A DNA stretch of 64,000 nt from an uncultured Porphyromonadaceae bacterium (GTDB lineage: Bacteria > Bacteroidota > Bacteroidia > Bacteroidales > Muribaculaceae): positions 1 through 64,000 of the forward strand of contig CAMWNB010000004.1 in the NCBI GenBank assembly GCA_947175495.1, written 5' to 3'. Below the pieces are notes generated by a model. It was not told where the DNA came from. It ran no database searches and saw only the letters and a list, made by a program, of their open reading frames with translations. Shown here in pieces: positions 17,033 to 26,527 of the stretch. Within the stretch, counting starts at the first letter, position 1. Each line of letters opens with the position of its first letter. The position numbers and the translations under genes are program-made.

Positions 17033-18114
17033 GAGTGCTGACGGTCACATGCAGTTGCGCCGAGAACTATGGCGCTCGCCTCCAGGCATGCGCTCTGACG
17101 GCGTGGCTGCGCAGCGAGGGTCACGATGCCGCGATAACGGACTATCGTCCGGCCTACATGCGGCATTTAGAGAACATATGGCCCCGCCGTGTGCGCCCGT
17201 TGCGCGAATGGCTGAGCGCGGCGCGAAACTATATCTATCACCGCGACCGCATGGTGCGCCATGAGGAGCTTGAGCGCTTCATGGCCTCCCGCTCGCCGCT
17301 GACACGGACCTACGGCAATGTCAGGTCGCTGCGCGAGAATCCGCCGGCGGCCGACGCGCTGATAGCCGGCAGCGACCAGATATGGAACACGTCGCTGCCC
17401 AACGGCAACGACCCGGCGTTCTTCCTTGACTTCGGCTCGGAGAAATGCCGCCGCATCGCCTACGCCGCCAGTTTCGGAACGGCCACAATAAGCAGGGACG
17501 ACGCGGCGAGAATGCAGCCGCGCCTGGAGCGGTTCGACGCGATAAGCGTGCGCGAACGCTCCGGCGCCGCCATCGTGGCCGGCATGGGGCTCGGCGAGCC
17601 TCCCGTCGTGGTCGACCCGGTGTTTTTGCCGGAGCATGACTACTGGGAGAAGACGGCTGAGAATCCGGGCGTGCAGGGCGACTACGTCGTGGTGTACGAC
17701 TTCATGCGCAGCCGCGAGGTCAAGCGCGTGGCGCAGCGTGTGGCGCGGCTGAAGGGTTCGCGCATCATAGCCACGGGGCCGTTCCGCAGGAGCTATGCGC
17801 ACAACCGCACCACGGCATCGCCGGAGCAGTTCGTGGGGCTGATCCGCGGCGCTCGGTGCGTGGTGAGCAACAGTTTTCACGGCTCGGCTCTGGCGATGAT
17901 ATTCGGACGCGACTTCCTGGTGGTGGACCGCGAGGACGGCCTCAACGAGCGCATGCACGACATGCTGGAGCGCTACGGCCTCGGCTGCCGCCTTGCCTCG
18001 GGCGAGACTCCCGACGCCTTACTCGCCGCGCCTATCGACTACGCCGCTCTGCGGCCTAAGCTCGAGAGAGATATCGAACTGTCAAAGCAATTTCTGAGGC
18101 AAGCCCTGTCATGA
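17029..18114 (+). CDS. Polysaccharide pyruvyl transferase family protein
   Basis: A 361-aa protein of the CsaB/WcaK family, which moves a pyruvate ketal from phosphoenolpyruvate to a sugar. Visible family features are ENYGARLQACAL at the N-terminus, AGSDQIWN, FLDFGSEKCRRIAYAASFG, and SNSFHGSALAMIFGRDF in the C-terminal half. It starts in ATGA overlap with one GT4 gene and ends in ATGA overlap with a paralogous GT4 gene. It implies an acidic, pyruvylated repeat unit, though some family members may have other roles. Confidence 0.87.
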   Translation: MRVLTVTCSCAENYGARLQACALTAWLRSEGHDAAITDYRPAYMRHLENIWPRRVRPLREWLSAARNYIYHRDRMVRHEELERFMASRSPLTRTYGNVRSLRENPPAADALIAGSDQIWNTSLPNGNDPAFFLDFGSEKCRRIAYAASFGTATISRDDAARMQPRLERFDAISVRERSGAAIVAGMGLGEPPVVVDPVFLPEHDYWEKTAENPGVQGDYVVVYDFMRSREVKRVAQRVARLKGSRIIATGPFRRSYAHNRTTASPEQFVGLIRGARCVVSNSFHGSALAMIFGRDFLVVDREDGLNERMHDMLERYGLGCRLASGETPDALLAAPIDYAALRPKLERDIELSKQFLRQALS

Positions 18115-19316
18115 AGAAGCCACGCATACTCATCGCCATGCACTATCTGGAGATAGGCGGAGCCGAATCGGCTCTGGTCGGGCTGCTGCGCGCACTTGAT
18201 CCGTCGCGCGTGGACGTGGATCTGTTTCTGCATGCCCACCGCGGCGAGATGATGCGCCATGTGCCGGAGTGGGTGCGGCTGTTGCCGGAAATCCGCAGCT
18301 ACGCCGCCATCGAGGCTCCGATCAAGGAGGCCTTGCGGCGCGGTTGCTTCGGCGTGGCTCTGGGCCGGTGGCGCGCACTCCGCAACTTCGGCAAGTATCT
18401 GCGCCGCAAGGGCATAAGCGACTGGTCGGGCCATTACGGCTATGTGGCCCGCTATGTGTCGCCATGGCTGCCGTCGCTGCGCCGCTTCGGCCGCTACGAT
18501 CTTGCGGTGTCGTTTCTCGCTCCGCACGAGTATGTGCTGCGCAAGGTCGATGCCACGCGGCGCGTGTGCTGGATTCACAGCGATTACTCGCGCTTCGACG
18601 TCGACGCCGCGCTGGAGCTGCCCGTGTGGGACGGCTATGACCGGATAGCGTCAATATCGGCGGATGTCACCGAGACGTTCTGCAAGCGTTTTCCGTCGCT
18701 GCGCTCCAAGATAGTGGAGATAGAAAACATCGCTCCCGCCGACCTCATCCGCGAGGGCGCCGGCGCGGGCCGTCCGGCCGATATGCCTGCCGCCCCCGGC
18801 CGCACGGCACTGCTCACCATAGGCCGCTACAGCTATCCGAAGAATCTCGAGAGCATCCCGGCTTTGTGCCGGGGGCTGACGGAGCGCGGCATCGACGCGG
18901 AGTGGTACGTCATCGGCTACGGAGCCGACGACACGGCCATACGCCGCGCCATAGCAGCCGAAGGCATGCATGGGCGCGTGCATCTGCTCGGCAAGCGCGA
19001 CAATCCCTATCCTTACATAGCCGCATGCGACTGGTATGTGCAGCCTTCGCGCTACGAGGGGAAAAGCGTGGCCGTGCGCGAGGCTCAGATTCTCGGGCGT
19101 CCGGTGATTGTCACCGCCTACCCCACGGCACCGGCACAGGTGCGCGACGGCGTGGACGGTGTCATCGTGCCCATGCAGCGCGAGGCGTGCATAGAGGCGA
19201 TGGCACGGGCTGTTGCCGACGAAGCCCTGCGCAAGCGCATTATTGACAATATCACCGCCGGGGACTATTCCAACGCCGGCGAAGTCGAAAAATTCTACAG
19301 ACTGGCTGAAGTATGA
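18111..19316 (+). CDS. Glycosyltransferase family 4
   Basis: A 401-aa GT-B transferase. It has GGAESALVGLLRALD near the N-terminus and TIGRYSYPKNLESIP, LLGKRDNPYPYIAACD and SRYEGKSVAVREAQILGRPVI in the nucleotide-sugar domain. EGKSVAVREAQ replaces the more common EGFGLxLxEA, as in WcaL-like enzymes. It is paralogous to the 15881 gene. ATGA overlaps on both sides place it in the coupled capsule operon. Donor and acceptor are unknown. Confidence 0.9.
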   Translation: MKKPRILIAMHYLEIGGAESALVGLLRALDPSRVDVDLFLHAHRGEMMRHVPEWVRLLPEIRSYAAIEAPIKEALRRGCFGVALGRWRALRNFGKYLRRKGISDWSGHYGYVARYVSPWLPSLRRFGRYDLAVSFLAPHEYVLRKVDATRRVCWIHSDYSRFDVDAALELPVWDGYDRIASISADVTETFCKRFPSLRSKIVEIENIAPADLIREGAGAGRPADMPAAPGRTALLTIGRYSYPKNLESIPALCRGLTERGIDAEWYVIGYGADDTAIRRAIAAEGMHGRVHLLGKRDNPYPYIAACDWYVQPSRYEGKSVAVREAQILGRPVIVTAYPTAPAQVRDGVDGVIVPMQREACIEAMARAVADEALRKRIIDNITAGDYSNAGEVEKFYRLAEV

Positions 19317-20032
19317 TACCACATGTGATACATTACTGCTGGTTCGGAGGCGCGCCGCTGCCTCCGTGGGCCGAACGCTGCATAGCGTCGTGGCGCAAGC
19401 ATTTTCCCGGCTGGGAGATACGCCGCTGGGACGAAAGCAACTACGACGTGCGCGTCACCCCTTACACTTCCCAGGCCTATGACGCGCGCAAATATGCCTT
19501 TGTCAGCGACTACGCGCGTTTCGACATCCTGCATCGCCACGGCGGCGTCTATTTCGACACCGACGTGGAGGTGGTCAGGCCTTTCGACGACCTGCTGGCC
19601 TGCGGCGCCTTCATGGGCATGGAGGGCACAAACGTGGCGCCGGGCCTCGGGATGGCCACCGAAGCCGGCAACTCCCTGCTGGCCGAGATGCTCGACTACT
19701 ACAAGGGCTTGCAATTCATCGACGAGCAGGGCTGCCAGACGGCGGGCACGGTCGTCACCTATACCACGGAGGTGCTGCTGCGCCACGGCTACGAGCCGGA
19801 CGGGCGGCAGCAGCGTGTCGCCGGTTTCACTATCTATCCGCCACCGGTGCTGAATCCGTTCGACGATATCACCGGCCGTCTTGTCGTCGCGCCTGAAACG
19901 CACAGCATCCACCACTACGCCAAGAGCTGGTGTGACGTGCATCCGTGGCGCACGCGCCTGTCGCGCCTGTGCCACCGCTATATCGGCCTTGAATGGTCGG
20001 CTCGCATAAAGCAATCACTGAAACTCAAATGA
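19313..20032 (+). CDS. Glycosyltransferase family 32 (capsular polysaccharide type)
   Basis: A 239-aa GT-A enzyme of the OCH1/GT32 group. The N-terminal IPHVIHYCWFGGAPLP is the family hallmark, and the DXD motif lies in GGVYFDTDVEVVRP (about 79-92), which binds the metal and nucleotide sugar. Family members usually transfer mannose or another hexose or HexNAc. It overlaps its neighbours by ATGA at both ends. Confidence 0.92.
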   Translation: MIPHVIHYCWFGGAPLPPWAERCIASWRKHFPGWEIRRWDESNYDVRVTPYTSQAYDARKYAFVSDYARFDILHRHGGVYFDTDVEVVRPFDDLLACGAFMGMEGTNVAPGLGMATEAGNSLLAEMLDYYKGLQFIDEQGCQTAGTVVTYTTEVLLRHGYEPDGRQQRVAGFTIYPPPVLNPFDDITGRLVVAPETHSIHHYAKSWCDVHPWRTRLSRLCHRYIGLEWSARIKQSLKLK

Positions 20033-21132
20033 TGGACGCTTCGCTATATCAACCGCTGTTTCTGACCGTCACTGGTGTGCTCGCGGTGTTGCTTGCCGGG
20101 CGCCTTTACATGTCGCCCGACGCACAGCTCACCATCAAAGGGCAGCCGAATAATTTCTGGATCGCATTGCCGATATGTTTTTTACTGGCATTGTGGCTGG
20201 GATTCCGGCCTCCTTATGCGGTTCAGTTCGTTGACTCGTTCAGCTATGCGCACTCCTATGAGAACGTTGAATTCGGATTCAGCAGATTCGACGTGCATGG
20301 AGAGTGGCTGTTCACCAATCTGACGGTGGCATGCCGTGAACTGGGACTGAGCGTGCATGGCTTCTTCACCATCGTGGCCATGGTGTATGTGCTTTCGTCA
20401 CTTTGGGCCATGACTATCCTCGTGCCCAAGAATCCGCTGCTGGGCATTGTGTTCGTGTTCGGCTCGCTGATGTTCTTTACTTTCGGCGTAAACGGCATCC
20501 GAAACGGCATGGCGTGCCATCTGACGCTCCTCTGCATAGCCTTTCTGCTGCAATCCGATTATATGAGTGCCGCAGTTGTGGCGGCGGCCGCATTCTTTAT
20601 CCATCGCAGCACGGCGCTGCCGATAGCCTCGGTGGTGGCTTCCCGATGGCTGGTCAAGAAACCGGAGTACGGTATGTACATATGGCTCGGCGCCATAGCG
20701 TTCTCCCTTCTGGCCGGCAACTGGTTCATGAATATCTTTGCCTCGGCCGGTTTTGACGACCGCATGGAGAGCTACACCAGCAGCGATGCCTCGCAGTTCG
20801 GCTTCAGCAGCACGGGTTTCCGCTGGGATTTCCTCATATACAGTGCGATGCCGATTTTGTTGGGCTACTACGTCCTGATAGTGCGCGGCATGAAGGAGAA
20901 CTGGTATCGCGTGCTGTTCAATACCTACTGCATCGCCAACGCTTTCTGGGTTCTCGTCATACGCGCCGCGTTTTCCAACCGCTTTGCCTATCTCTCGTGG
21001 TTTCTTTATCCGGCCGTCATAGTGTATCCGCTCATAATGATGCGCGTGTGGGACGACCAGGACCGCAAAACAGCACAGATACTCCTGGCCTATGTGGGCT
21101 TTACAATCATAATGAACACACTTTACTGGTAA
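20029..21132 (+). CDS. EpsG-family membrane protein, probable Wzy polymerase
   Basis: A 367-aa membrane protein with about ten hydrophobic segments, an FRPPYAVQFVDSFSYAHSYEN loop and FTFGVNGIRNGMACHLTL, the pattern of EpsG-type O-antigen/exopolysaccharide polymerases. It would join lipid-linked repeat units in the periplasm. The track ORF starts upstream at 19993; ATG 20029, in ATGA overlap with the GT32 stop, is chosen. It is the only polymerase candidate in the locus. Confidence 0.85.
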   Translation: MMDASLYQPLFLTVTGVLAVLLAGRLYMSPDAQLTIKGQPNNFWIALPICFLLALWLGFRPPYAVQFVDSFSYAHSYENVEFGFSRFDVHGEWLFTNLTVACRELGLSVHGFFTIVAMVYVLSSLWAMTILVPKNPLLGIVFVFGSLMFFTFGVNGIRNGMACHLTLLCIAFLLQSDYMSAAVVAAAAFFIHRSTALPIASVVASRWLVKKPEYGMYIWLGAIAFSLLAGNWFMNIFASAGFDDRMESYTSSDASQFGFSSTGFRWDFLIYSAMPILLGYYVLIVRGMKENWYRVLFNTYCIANAFWVLVIRAAFSNRFAYLSWFLYPAVIVYPLIMMRVWDDQDRKTAQILLAYVGFTIIMNTLYW

Positions 21133-22022
21133 TGGCATTTCTGACCGTATTCACTCCCACCTACAACCGCGCGCACACTCTCGCGCGCACCTACCGCAGC
21201 CTGTGCGCCCAGACACGACGCGACTTCGAGTGGCTCGTGGTGGACGACGGCAGCACCGACGGTACCCGAAGCCTTGTGGAAGGCTTCATGGCGGAGGGGC
21301 GCATCCCCGTGCGCTATATATATAAGGAAAACGGCGGTCTTCACACCGGCTACAACACAGCATATGCCAACATCGACACGGAACTGTGCGTGTGCGTGGA
21401 CAGCGACGATTTCATGCCAGCGGATGCTGTGGAGATTATCGCCGACACATGGCAGAAACGCGGCTCCGACCGCTATGCGGGCATATTGGGACTTGATTTT
21501 GACGCGCACACCCACGAGCCTCTCGGTGGCTATTTTCCCGAAGGCATGGGCGAATGTTGGTATCTCGACCTGTACGCCAAGGGTATCCACCGCGCCGACA
21601 CAAAAGCCGTGATGCGCACGGATCTGATGCGCTCTGTCGCTCCGCAGACCGGATTTGAGGGCGAGAAGCATTTCAATCCCGTGTACATGATGCTGCAGGT
21701 GTGCGATGTGCGCCCGCTGATAGTGGTGAACCGCAATCTGTGCAACGTCGATTATCAGACCACGGGCGACAGCATGTCGGCCGCTATCTGGCATCAATAT
21801 GTGGACTCGCCACGGAGTTTCACCAAACAGCGCATTCTGGAAATGACGCTGAAACACAACACGAAGCTCAACCTTGTGCGGACGGCAATCCACTATGTGG
21901 CCACCTGTATCATCTCCCGCAACCAAAGATGGCTCAAAGAGTCGCCGCGCCCTGCGCTGACCCTGGCAATGGCACCGGCGGGCGTGCTTCTGTGGCTTCT
22001 CATCCTATATAAAACTCGCTGA
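21132..22022 (+). CDS. Glycosyltransferase family 2
   Basis: A 296-aa GT-A enzyme. It has VFTPTYNRAHTLARTYRSL at the N-terminus, the nucleotide-binding VVDDGSTDGTR, and the metal-binding CVDSDDF at about 85-91. A C-terminal hydrophobic segment (AMAPAGVLLWLLILY) suggests membrane association. The track start at 20997 lies inside the polymerase; ATG 21132 overlaps that stop by one base (TAATG). Confidence 0.92.
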   Translation: MAFLTVFTPTYNRAHTLARTYRSLCAQTRRDFEWLVVDDGSTDGTRSLVEGFMAEGRIPVRYIYKENGGLHTGYNTAYANIDTELCVCVDSDDFMPADAVEIIADTWQKRGSDRYAGILGLDFDAHTHEPLGGYFPEGMGECWYLDLYAKGIHRADTKAVMRTDLMRSVAPQTGFEGEKHFNPVYMMLQVCDVRPLIVVNRNLCNVDYQTTGDSMSAAIWHQYVDSPRSFTKQRILEMTLKHNTKLNLVRTAIHYVATCIISRNQRWLKESPRPALTLAMAPAGVLLWLLILYKTR

Positions 22023-22073
22023 CCACACACCACCCACTATCCTAATCCTATCCTTCTTACTAATCTTCAACAC

Positions 22074-23231
22074 ATGAATATCGCCTATTTCATCAACAGC
22101 CTGTCCAATGCGGCAGGAATGGAGCGCATTTTCATAGACAAAGCCAATCTGCTCAGCGAGCGGGAGGGCATGAACGTGACTCTCGTCAGTCTGATGTCGT
22201 CCGACGACGAACAGCCGGCTTTCAAGGTGTCGCCCCGCGTAAAATTCATTCACCTGAATCTGGTTTTCGTCCCCGGGGACACGTCTCCGAGAAAACGTCC
22301 TTTCACGTTTCTGTGGAAATGGCTGAAATGGCGGCGGGAGGTGCATCGTGCTGTTGCGGATGTAATCAGACAGAACAACATAGACATTGCCATATCAAGC
22401 ACCTATGATGCGTCGCTGCCGCTGAACGCCATTGACTGCCACCTCATCGTGGAATCCCACGCCTACCGCCGCGACGCCGTGCAGGGCTCGGCTCTGCCCA
22501 CTCTGCGCCGCTATCTGATGTCGAGACGCGTCGCTGCCTCCGACGCCCTTGTGGCGCTGACGCATGCCGACGCTTCCCTATGGAACGAGGCGCGGCGCGT
22601 GGAAGTGATCGGCAACTTCACCACCATACGGCCCGTTGCGCCCTACCGCCCGGACACGAAGCGCATAATGGCAGCCGGACGCATCGACTCCCAGAAAGGC
22701 TTCGACATACTGGTGGACGCATGGCGCATCGTGGCACGCCTTCATCCCGACTGGAGCCTTGACATCTACGGCAGCGCCACGCACAACACCGACTGCACAC
22801 ACGCCGACCTTCAGTCGCGCATCAACGAGGGCGGCATGAGCCATTGCGTCACCTTGTGCGGCACATGCCACGATATGCCGCGCGCCTACGCCGAGCACTC
22901 GGCTTTTGTGCTCAGCTCGCGCTACGAAGGTTTCGGTCTCGTGCTCCTCGAGGCCATGGCGTGCGGGGTGCCGTGCGTCACATTCGATTGCCCTTACGGT
23001 CCCTCGGACATCGTCGGCGACGGCGACGACGGCATTGTGGTTCCTTTTGCCGGGATGACCGACCGCCAGAGAGCCGAAAAGCTCGCCCAAGGGCTCTGCA
23101 GCATGATCGAGGCCGGAGACTCCGGCCGCATGCGCATGTCGGAAGCCGCCATAAAAAACGCCGCGAGATTTTCTCCCGACGCAACCATAGACAAATGGGT
23201 GTGTCTCTTCAACGACATAATGCGACAATAA
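22074..23231 (+). CDS. Glycosyltransferase family 4 (paralogue 1 of 3)
   Basis: A 385-aa GT-B enzyme beginning MNIAYFINSLSNAAGMERIF, with MAAGRIDSQKGFDILVDAWR and SRYEGFGLVLLEAMACGVPCV followed by CPYGPSDIV. This pattern occurs in PglH-like HexNAc and galactosyl transferases. It is followed by two related GT4 genes, consistent with tandem duplication. A 51-bp spacer precedes it, one of the few real gaps in the operon, with no promoter visible in it. Confidence 0.92.
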   Translation: MNIAYFINSLSNAAGMERIFIDKANLLSEREGMNVTLVSLMSSDDEQPAFKVSPRVKFIHLNLVFVPGDTSPRKRPFTFLWKWLKWRREVHRAVADVIRQNNIDIAISSTYDASLPLNAIDCHLIVESHAYRRDAVQGSALPTLRRYLMSRRVAASDALVALTHADASLWNEARRVEVIGNFTTIRPVAPYRPDTKRIMAAGRIDSQKGFDILVDAWRIVARLHPDWSLDIYGSATHNTDCTHADLQSRINEGGMSHCVTLCGTCHDMPRAYAEHSAFVLSSRYEGFGLVLLEAMACGVPCVTFDCPYGPSDIVGDGDDGIVVPFAGMTDRQRAEKLAQGLCSMIEAGDSGRMRMSEAAIKNAARFSPDATIDKWVCLFNDIMRQ

Positions 23232-23257
23232 CATGCGCATAAACAACACATGATTTA

Positions 23258-24379
23258 ATGAGAATAGCATACATATACCGCGATTTTTCGTCCAAAGGCG
23301 GACTGGAGCGCATCCTGTGCGAAAAAGCGTCGGCGCTCGCCGAAACGGGGCACGACGTGCACATCGTGTGCAGCCACCACGGAGGCAAGCCCCTCTTTGC
23401 CTATCCTTTGGACCGGCGCGTGCATGTGCATGACATAGGGCTTGAATTCGCCGGAGCATCCAGCAGGATCGCACTGCCTTTCAAATGGCTGAAATATAAA
23501 TTTGAAGAGTGTCGGGCCGTCGCAAAGATCCTGGACGACATTCATGCCGACATTGTGGTGGCCACCCCTATATGGCTTCCGATGAGCATATTCCGCAATC
23601 GCAGGAAGGTCGTGCTGGAATCTCATGTGAGCCGCAACAAACTTAACACAAGCAGCATTGCGCCGGCCGTGCACCGATACGTCAACCGCATGGCAGAGAA
23701 GAAAGCGGAAGCCGTGGTCACCCTCACAAGCGAAGATGCGGCGTTATGGGGCAAGGCGCGGCGGACGGTCGTCATACCCAATTTCACATCCCTGACCGGT
23801 TGTGACGGCACGCGCATGCAATGCTCCAAACGGGCAATAGCCGCGGGACGCCTGCACGAGCAGAAAGATTTCGGACTGCTGACTGACGCATGGGCAAGAG
23901 TGGCAGAAAACCATCCGGACTGGTGTCTTGACATCTATGGCGACGGCCCGGAGCGACAGTACCTGCAGAATAAAATCAATGAGCTCGGCCTGTCGCACAC
24001 CATTTTCCTACGGGGCAACTCCGACTGCATCGAAAAAGAGTATTCCGCACACGACTTTCTTGTGCTGAGCAGCAGAAGAGAAGGATTCGGGCTGGTGCTC
24101 GCCGAGGCGATGGCGTGCGGATGTCCCTGCATAAGCGTGGACTGCGAGTGCGGCCCGCGGGAGATTATCGCCGACGGCAACGACGGATTGCTTGTTCCAT
24201 ACCGCGACCGCACACACGACGAGCGGGTGCGGCTGCTGAGCGAGGCAGTGTGCAAAATGATAGAGAATCCCGGGATGCGCGCACGTTTCAGCGAAGCCGG
24301 CCGCAAAAACATGCGCCGCTTCGACAAGGAAGCCATCATGCGGCAATGGATAAATCTTTTCGAGGAAATCACAGGATGA
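23258..24379 (+). CDS. Glycosyltransferase family 4 (paralogue 2 of 3)
   Basis: A 373-aa GT-B enzyme. It starts MRIAYIYRDFSSKGGLERIL and carries AAGRLHEQKDFGLLTDAWARV, IYGDGPER and SRREGFGLVLAEAMACGCPCI followed by CECGPREII. Its block order matches both neighbours. A 26-bp gap separates it from paralogue 1, and it overlaps paralogue 3 by ATGA. Sugar specificity is unknown. Confidence 0.92.
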   Translation: MRIAYIYRDFSSKGGLERILCEKASALAETGHDVHIVCSHHGGKPLFAYPLDRRVHVHDIGLEFAGASSRIALPFKWLKYKFEECRAVAKILDDIHADIVVATPIWLPMSIFRNRRKVVLESHVSRNKLNTSSIAPAVHRYVNRMAEKKAEAVVTLTSEDAALWGKARRTVVIPNFTSLTGCDGTRMQCSKRAIAAGRLHEQKDFGLLTDAWARVAENHPDWCLDIYGDGPERQYLQNKINELGLSHTIFLRGNSDCIEKEYSAHDFLVLSSRREGFGLVLAEAMACGCPCISVDCECGPREIIADGNDGLLVPYRDRTHDERVRLLSEAVCKMIENPGMRARFSEAGRKNMRRFDKEAIMRQWINLFEEITG

Positions 24380-25533
24380 AAATAGTCTACTGCATAAACA
24401 GCATCAGCCACACGGGCGGAATCGAGCGTGTGACCATAGCAAAGGCCAATGCCCTTGCCGACATCCCCGGCAACGAGGTGTGGATAGCATACACGGATGT
24501 GAATCCCGCGCATCCCGAGCCGGTGCTTCCGGTTGATGCGCGCGTCCGCCTGTCGGACTTGAACATCCGCTATTACGCCGACGACTACAAGGGATGGTAC
24601 TACCGCATGAAGAGCAATCTGAGGCGGCGGAAACACAAGAAGATACTAAAAGAGCTGCTTGACGACATCCGGCCCGACATTGTGGTGTCGACGGGTCAGT
24701 GCGAGAAATATTTTCTGCCCGGGCTCTGCCGTAAGCACACGCCTGCCTATGTGCGCGAATTCCACTACCACCGTTACTATCGCAAAGAAGGCGCGAAAAG
24801 CCTTGCCGGACGAATAAAGGCAGCAGTCACCGATTTTTACGATTTCCGCCTTCAGCTGCCGCGTTATGATGCGACGTGCGTACTTACACAAGAGGATTTC
24901 GACCGTAACTGGCGCCACTCGCACATCGCCGGCAAAGTCCACGTCATACCGAATCCGCTGACAGAACATACATCGGCAAGAGCGCATTATGATGCCCATA
25001 CGGCAGTGACCGTCGGACGCATAGCCGCGCAGAAGAATCATGCGTCGCTCGTGCGGGCATGGGAGCGTGTGGCCGAGACGCATCCCGACTGGAAGCTCGC
25101 CATCTACGGCGACGGCGAGCTTATGGAGGCCTTGCGCACACAGGTGGCAGAGGCAGGGCTGGAGGAGAGTGTTCTGCTCAAGGGGAGAGTGGACGAGGTG
25201 TCGGAGCGCATGGCAGAATGTTCCATATTTGTGCTCACATCCCGCTTCGAGGGATTCGGACTGGTGCTTGCGGAAGCCGCCAACGTGGGTCTGCCGATGG
25301 TCAGCTACGCATGTCCGTGCGGCCCTCGCGACATCATCAGCGACGGCACCGACGGCATGCTCGTGCCTCCCGAGGATGAGGAAAGCCTTGCCCGCGCACT
25401 TAAGAAACTGATGCGCTCCGAGCCGCTGCGCCGCAGAATGGGCGAAGCGGCCCTGCAGACCGCCAGGCGCTACGACCCTGCCGCAATAGCCCGGCAGTGG
25501 ATGGAACTGTTCAACAAACTTACCAATCTCTGA
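24376..25533 (+). CDS. Glycosyltransferase family 4 (paralogue 3 of 3)
   Basis: A 385-aa GT-B enzyme starting MKIVYCINSISHTGGIERVT, with TVGRIAAQKNHASLVRAWERV, IYGDGELME and SRFEGFGLVLAEAANVGLPMV followed by CPCGPRDII. The track ORF begins at 24115 inside the previous gene; ATG 24376 in ATGA overlap is correct. It is coupled to the next GT2-like gene by TGATG. Confidence 0.92.
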   Translation: MKIVYCINSISHTGGIERVTIAKANALADIPGNEVWIAYTDVNPAHPEPVLPVDARVRLSDLNIRYYADDYKGWYYRMKSNLRRRKHKKILKELLDDIRPDIVVSTGQCEKYFLPGLCRKHTPAYVREFHYHRYYRKEGAKSLAGRIKAAVTDFYDFRLQLPRYDATCVLTQEDFDRNWRHSHIAGKVHVIPNPLTEHTSARAHYDAHTAVTVGRIAAQKNHASLVRAWERVAETHPDWKLAIYGDGELMEALRTQVAEAGLEESVLLKGRVDEVSERMAECSIFVLTSRFEGFGLVLAEAANVGLPMVSYACPCGPRDIISDGTDGMLVPPEDEESLARALKKLMRSEPLRRRMGEAALQTARRYDPAAIARQWMELFNKLTNL

Positions 25534-26525
25534 TGCTCACCTATTCCATAGCAATACGCACCCTCGGCACCGGCGGCGACAACTACCGGCGCGAACTCGA
25601 GAGCATCGTCCGACAGACCGTGCAGCCGGAGCGGGTGGTGGTCTACATAGCCGAAGGCTACCCTGTGCCGGAATTCCGCATAGGCAGGGAGGAATATGTG
25701 GCCGTAGCCAAAGGCATGACCGCACAGCGGGCGCTGCCTTACGACGAGATAGACAGCGACTGTATCCTCACACTCGACGACGACGTGGAGCTCGCACCCG
25801 ACGCCGCCGAGCGGCTGCTCCGGGCTATGGAGCAATACGACGCCGACTGCATAAGCCCGGACACCTTCGGCAACTGCCTCATGGCTCCGAAGCAGAAGCT
25901 GCGCGAAGCGCTTGTGGGCCTTGTGTTTCCGTCGCGCCGTCAGCGCAAGGCCTTTCGCCTGCGGCGGTGCGGAGCGGTCAGCTACATGTCGCGGCCGGCC
26001 ACCGGCAGCTGCCACCCCTCCGACCGCGCCGACGGCCCGGCCCAGCTATGGCGCCGGCAGCGGCTCACCGGCCTGCGGCCGGCCGACGAACTTTGGGTGG
26101 AACGCGACGGATTCGCCTATGGAGAAGACACCGTGCTCACCCACAAAGTGCCCGTCAACGGCGGGCGCCTCTTCGTGTTGTACGACCACGCCCTCGCCCG
26201 CCATCTCGACAGCGGCAACTCTTCGGCGGCTTTCCGCAAGGGCAACCGCCGCATGTATATCCGCACAAAAAACTCATTCATCATATGGTGGCGCTGCATC
26301 TACGAACCGGCCCCGTCTGCTCTCACCGCAGCAGCTTTCATCGGCCGCAGCCTGTGGAATCTTGTGATAGCGGCCGGGGCGGCCGTGGCCATGCGGCGGC
26401 TGTCGATGCTCACACAATTCTTTTCGGGGCTGCGCGACGGCGTGCGTTTCGTGTGCTCCGACGACTACAAACAAATCCCCAAATACAAGCTACAAACGAA
26501 TAAACCCCTCATAAACACACATTGA
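25533..26525 (+). CDS. Glycosyltransferase family 2-like protein
   Basis: A 330-aa protein with a GT-A start (YSIAIRTLGTGGDNYRRELESI), a DDD metal-binding motif in ILTLDDDVEL (about 80-89) and YGEDTVLTHKV, which resembles the catalytic ED region of GT2 enzymes. A hydrophobic C-terminal segment (FIGRSLWNLVIAAGAAVAM) may sit on the membrane. The start at 25533 overlaps the preceding stop (TGATG). It is more diverged than the other GT2 in the locus. Confidence 0.85.
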   Translation: MLTYSIAIRTLGTGGDNYRRELESIVRQTVQPERVVVYIAEGYPVPEFRIGREEYVAVAKGMTAQRALPYDEIDSDCILTLDDDVELAPDAAERLLRAMEQYDADCISPDTFGNCLMAPKQKLREALVGLVFPSRRQRKAFRLRRCGAVSYMSRPATGSCHPSDRADGPAQLWRRQRLTGLRPADELWVERDGFAYGEDTVLTHKVPVNGGRLFVLYDHALARHLDSGNSSAAFRKGNRRMYIRTKNSFIIWWRCIYEPAPSALTAAAFIGRSLWNLVIAAGAAVAMRRLSMLTQFFSGLRDGVRFVCSDDYKQIPKYKLQTNKPLINTH

Positions 26526-26527
26526 CA

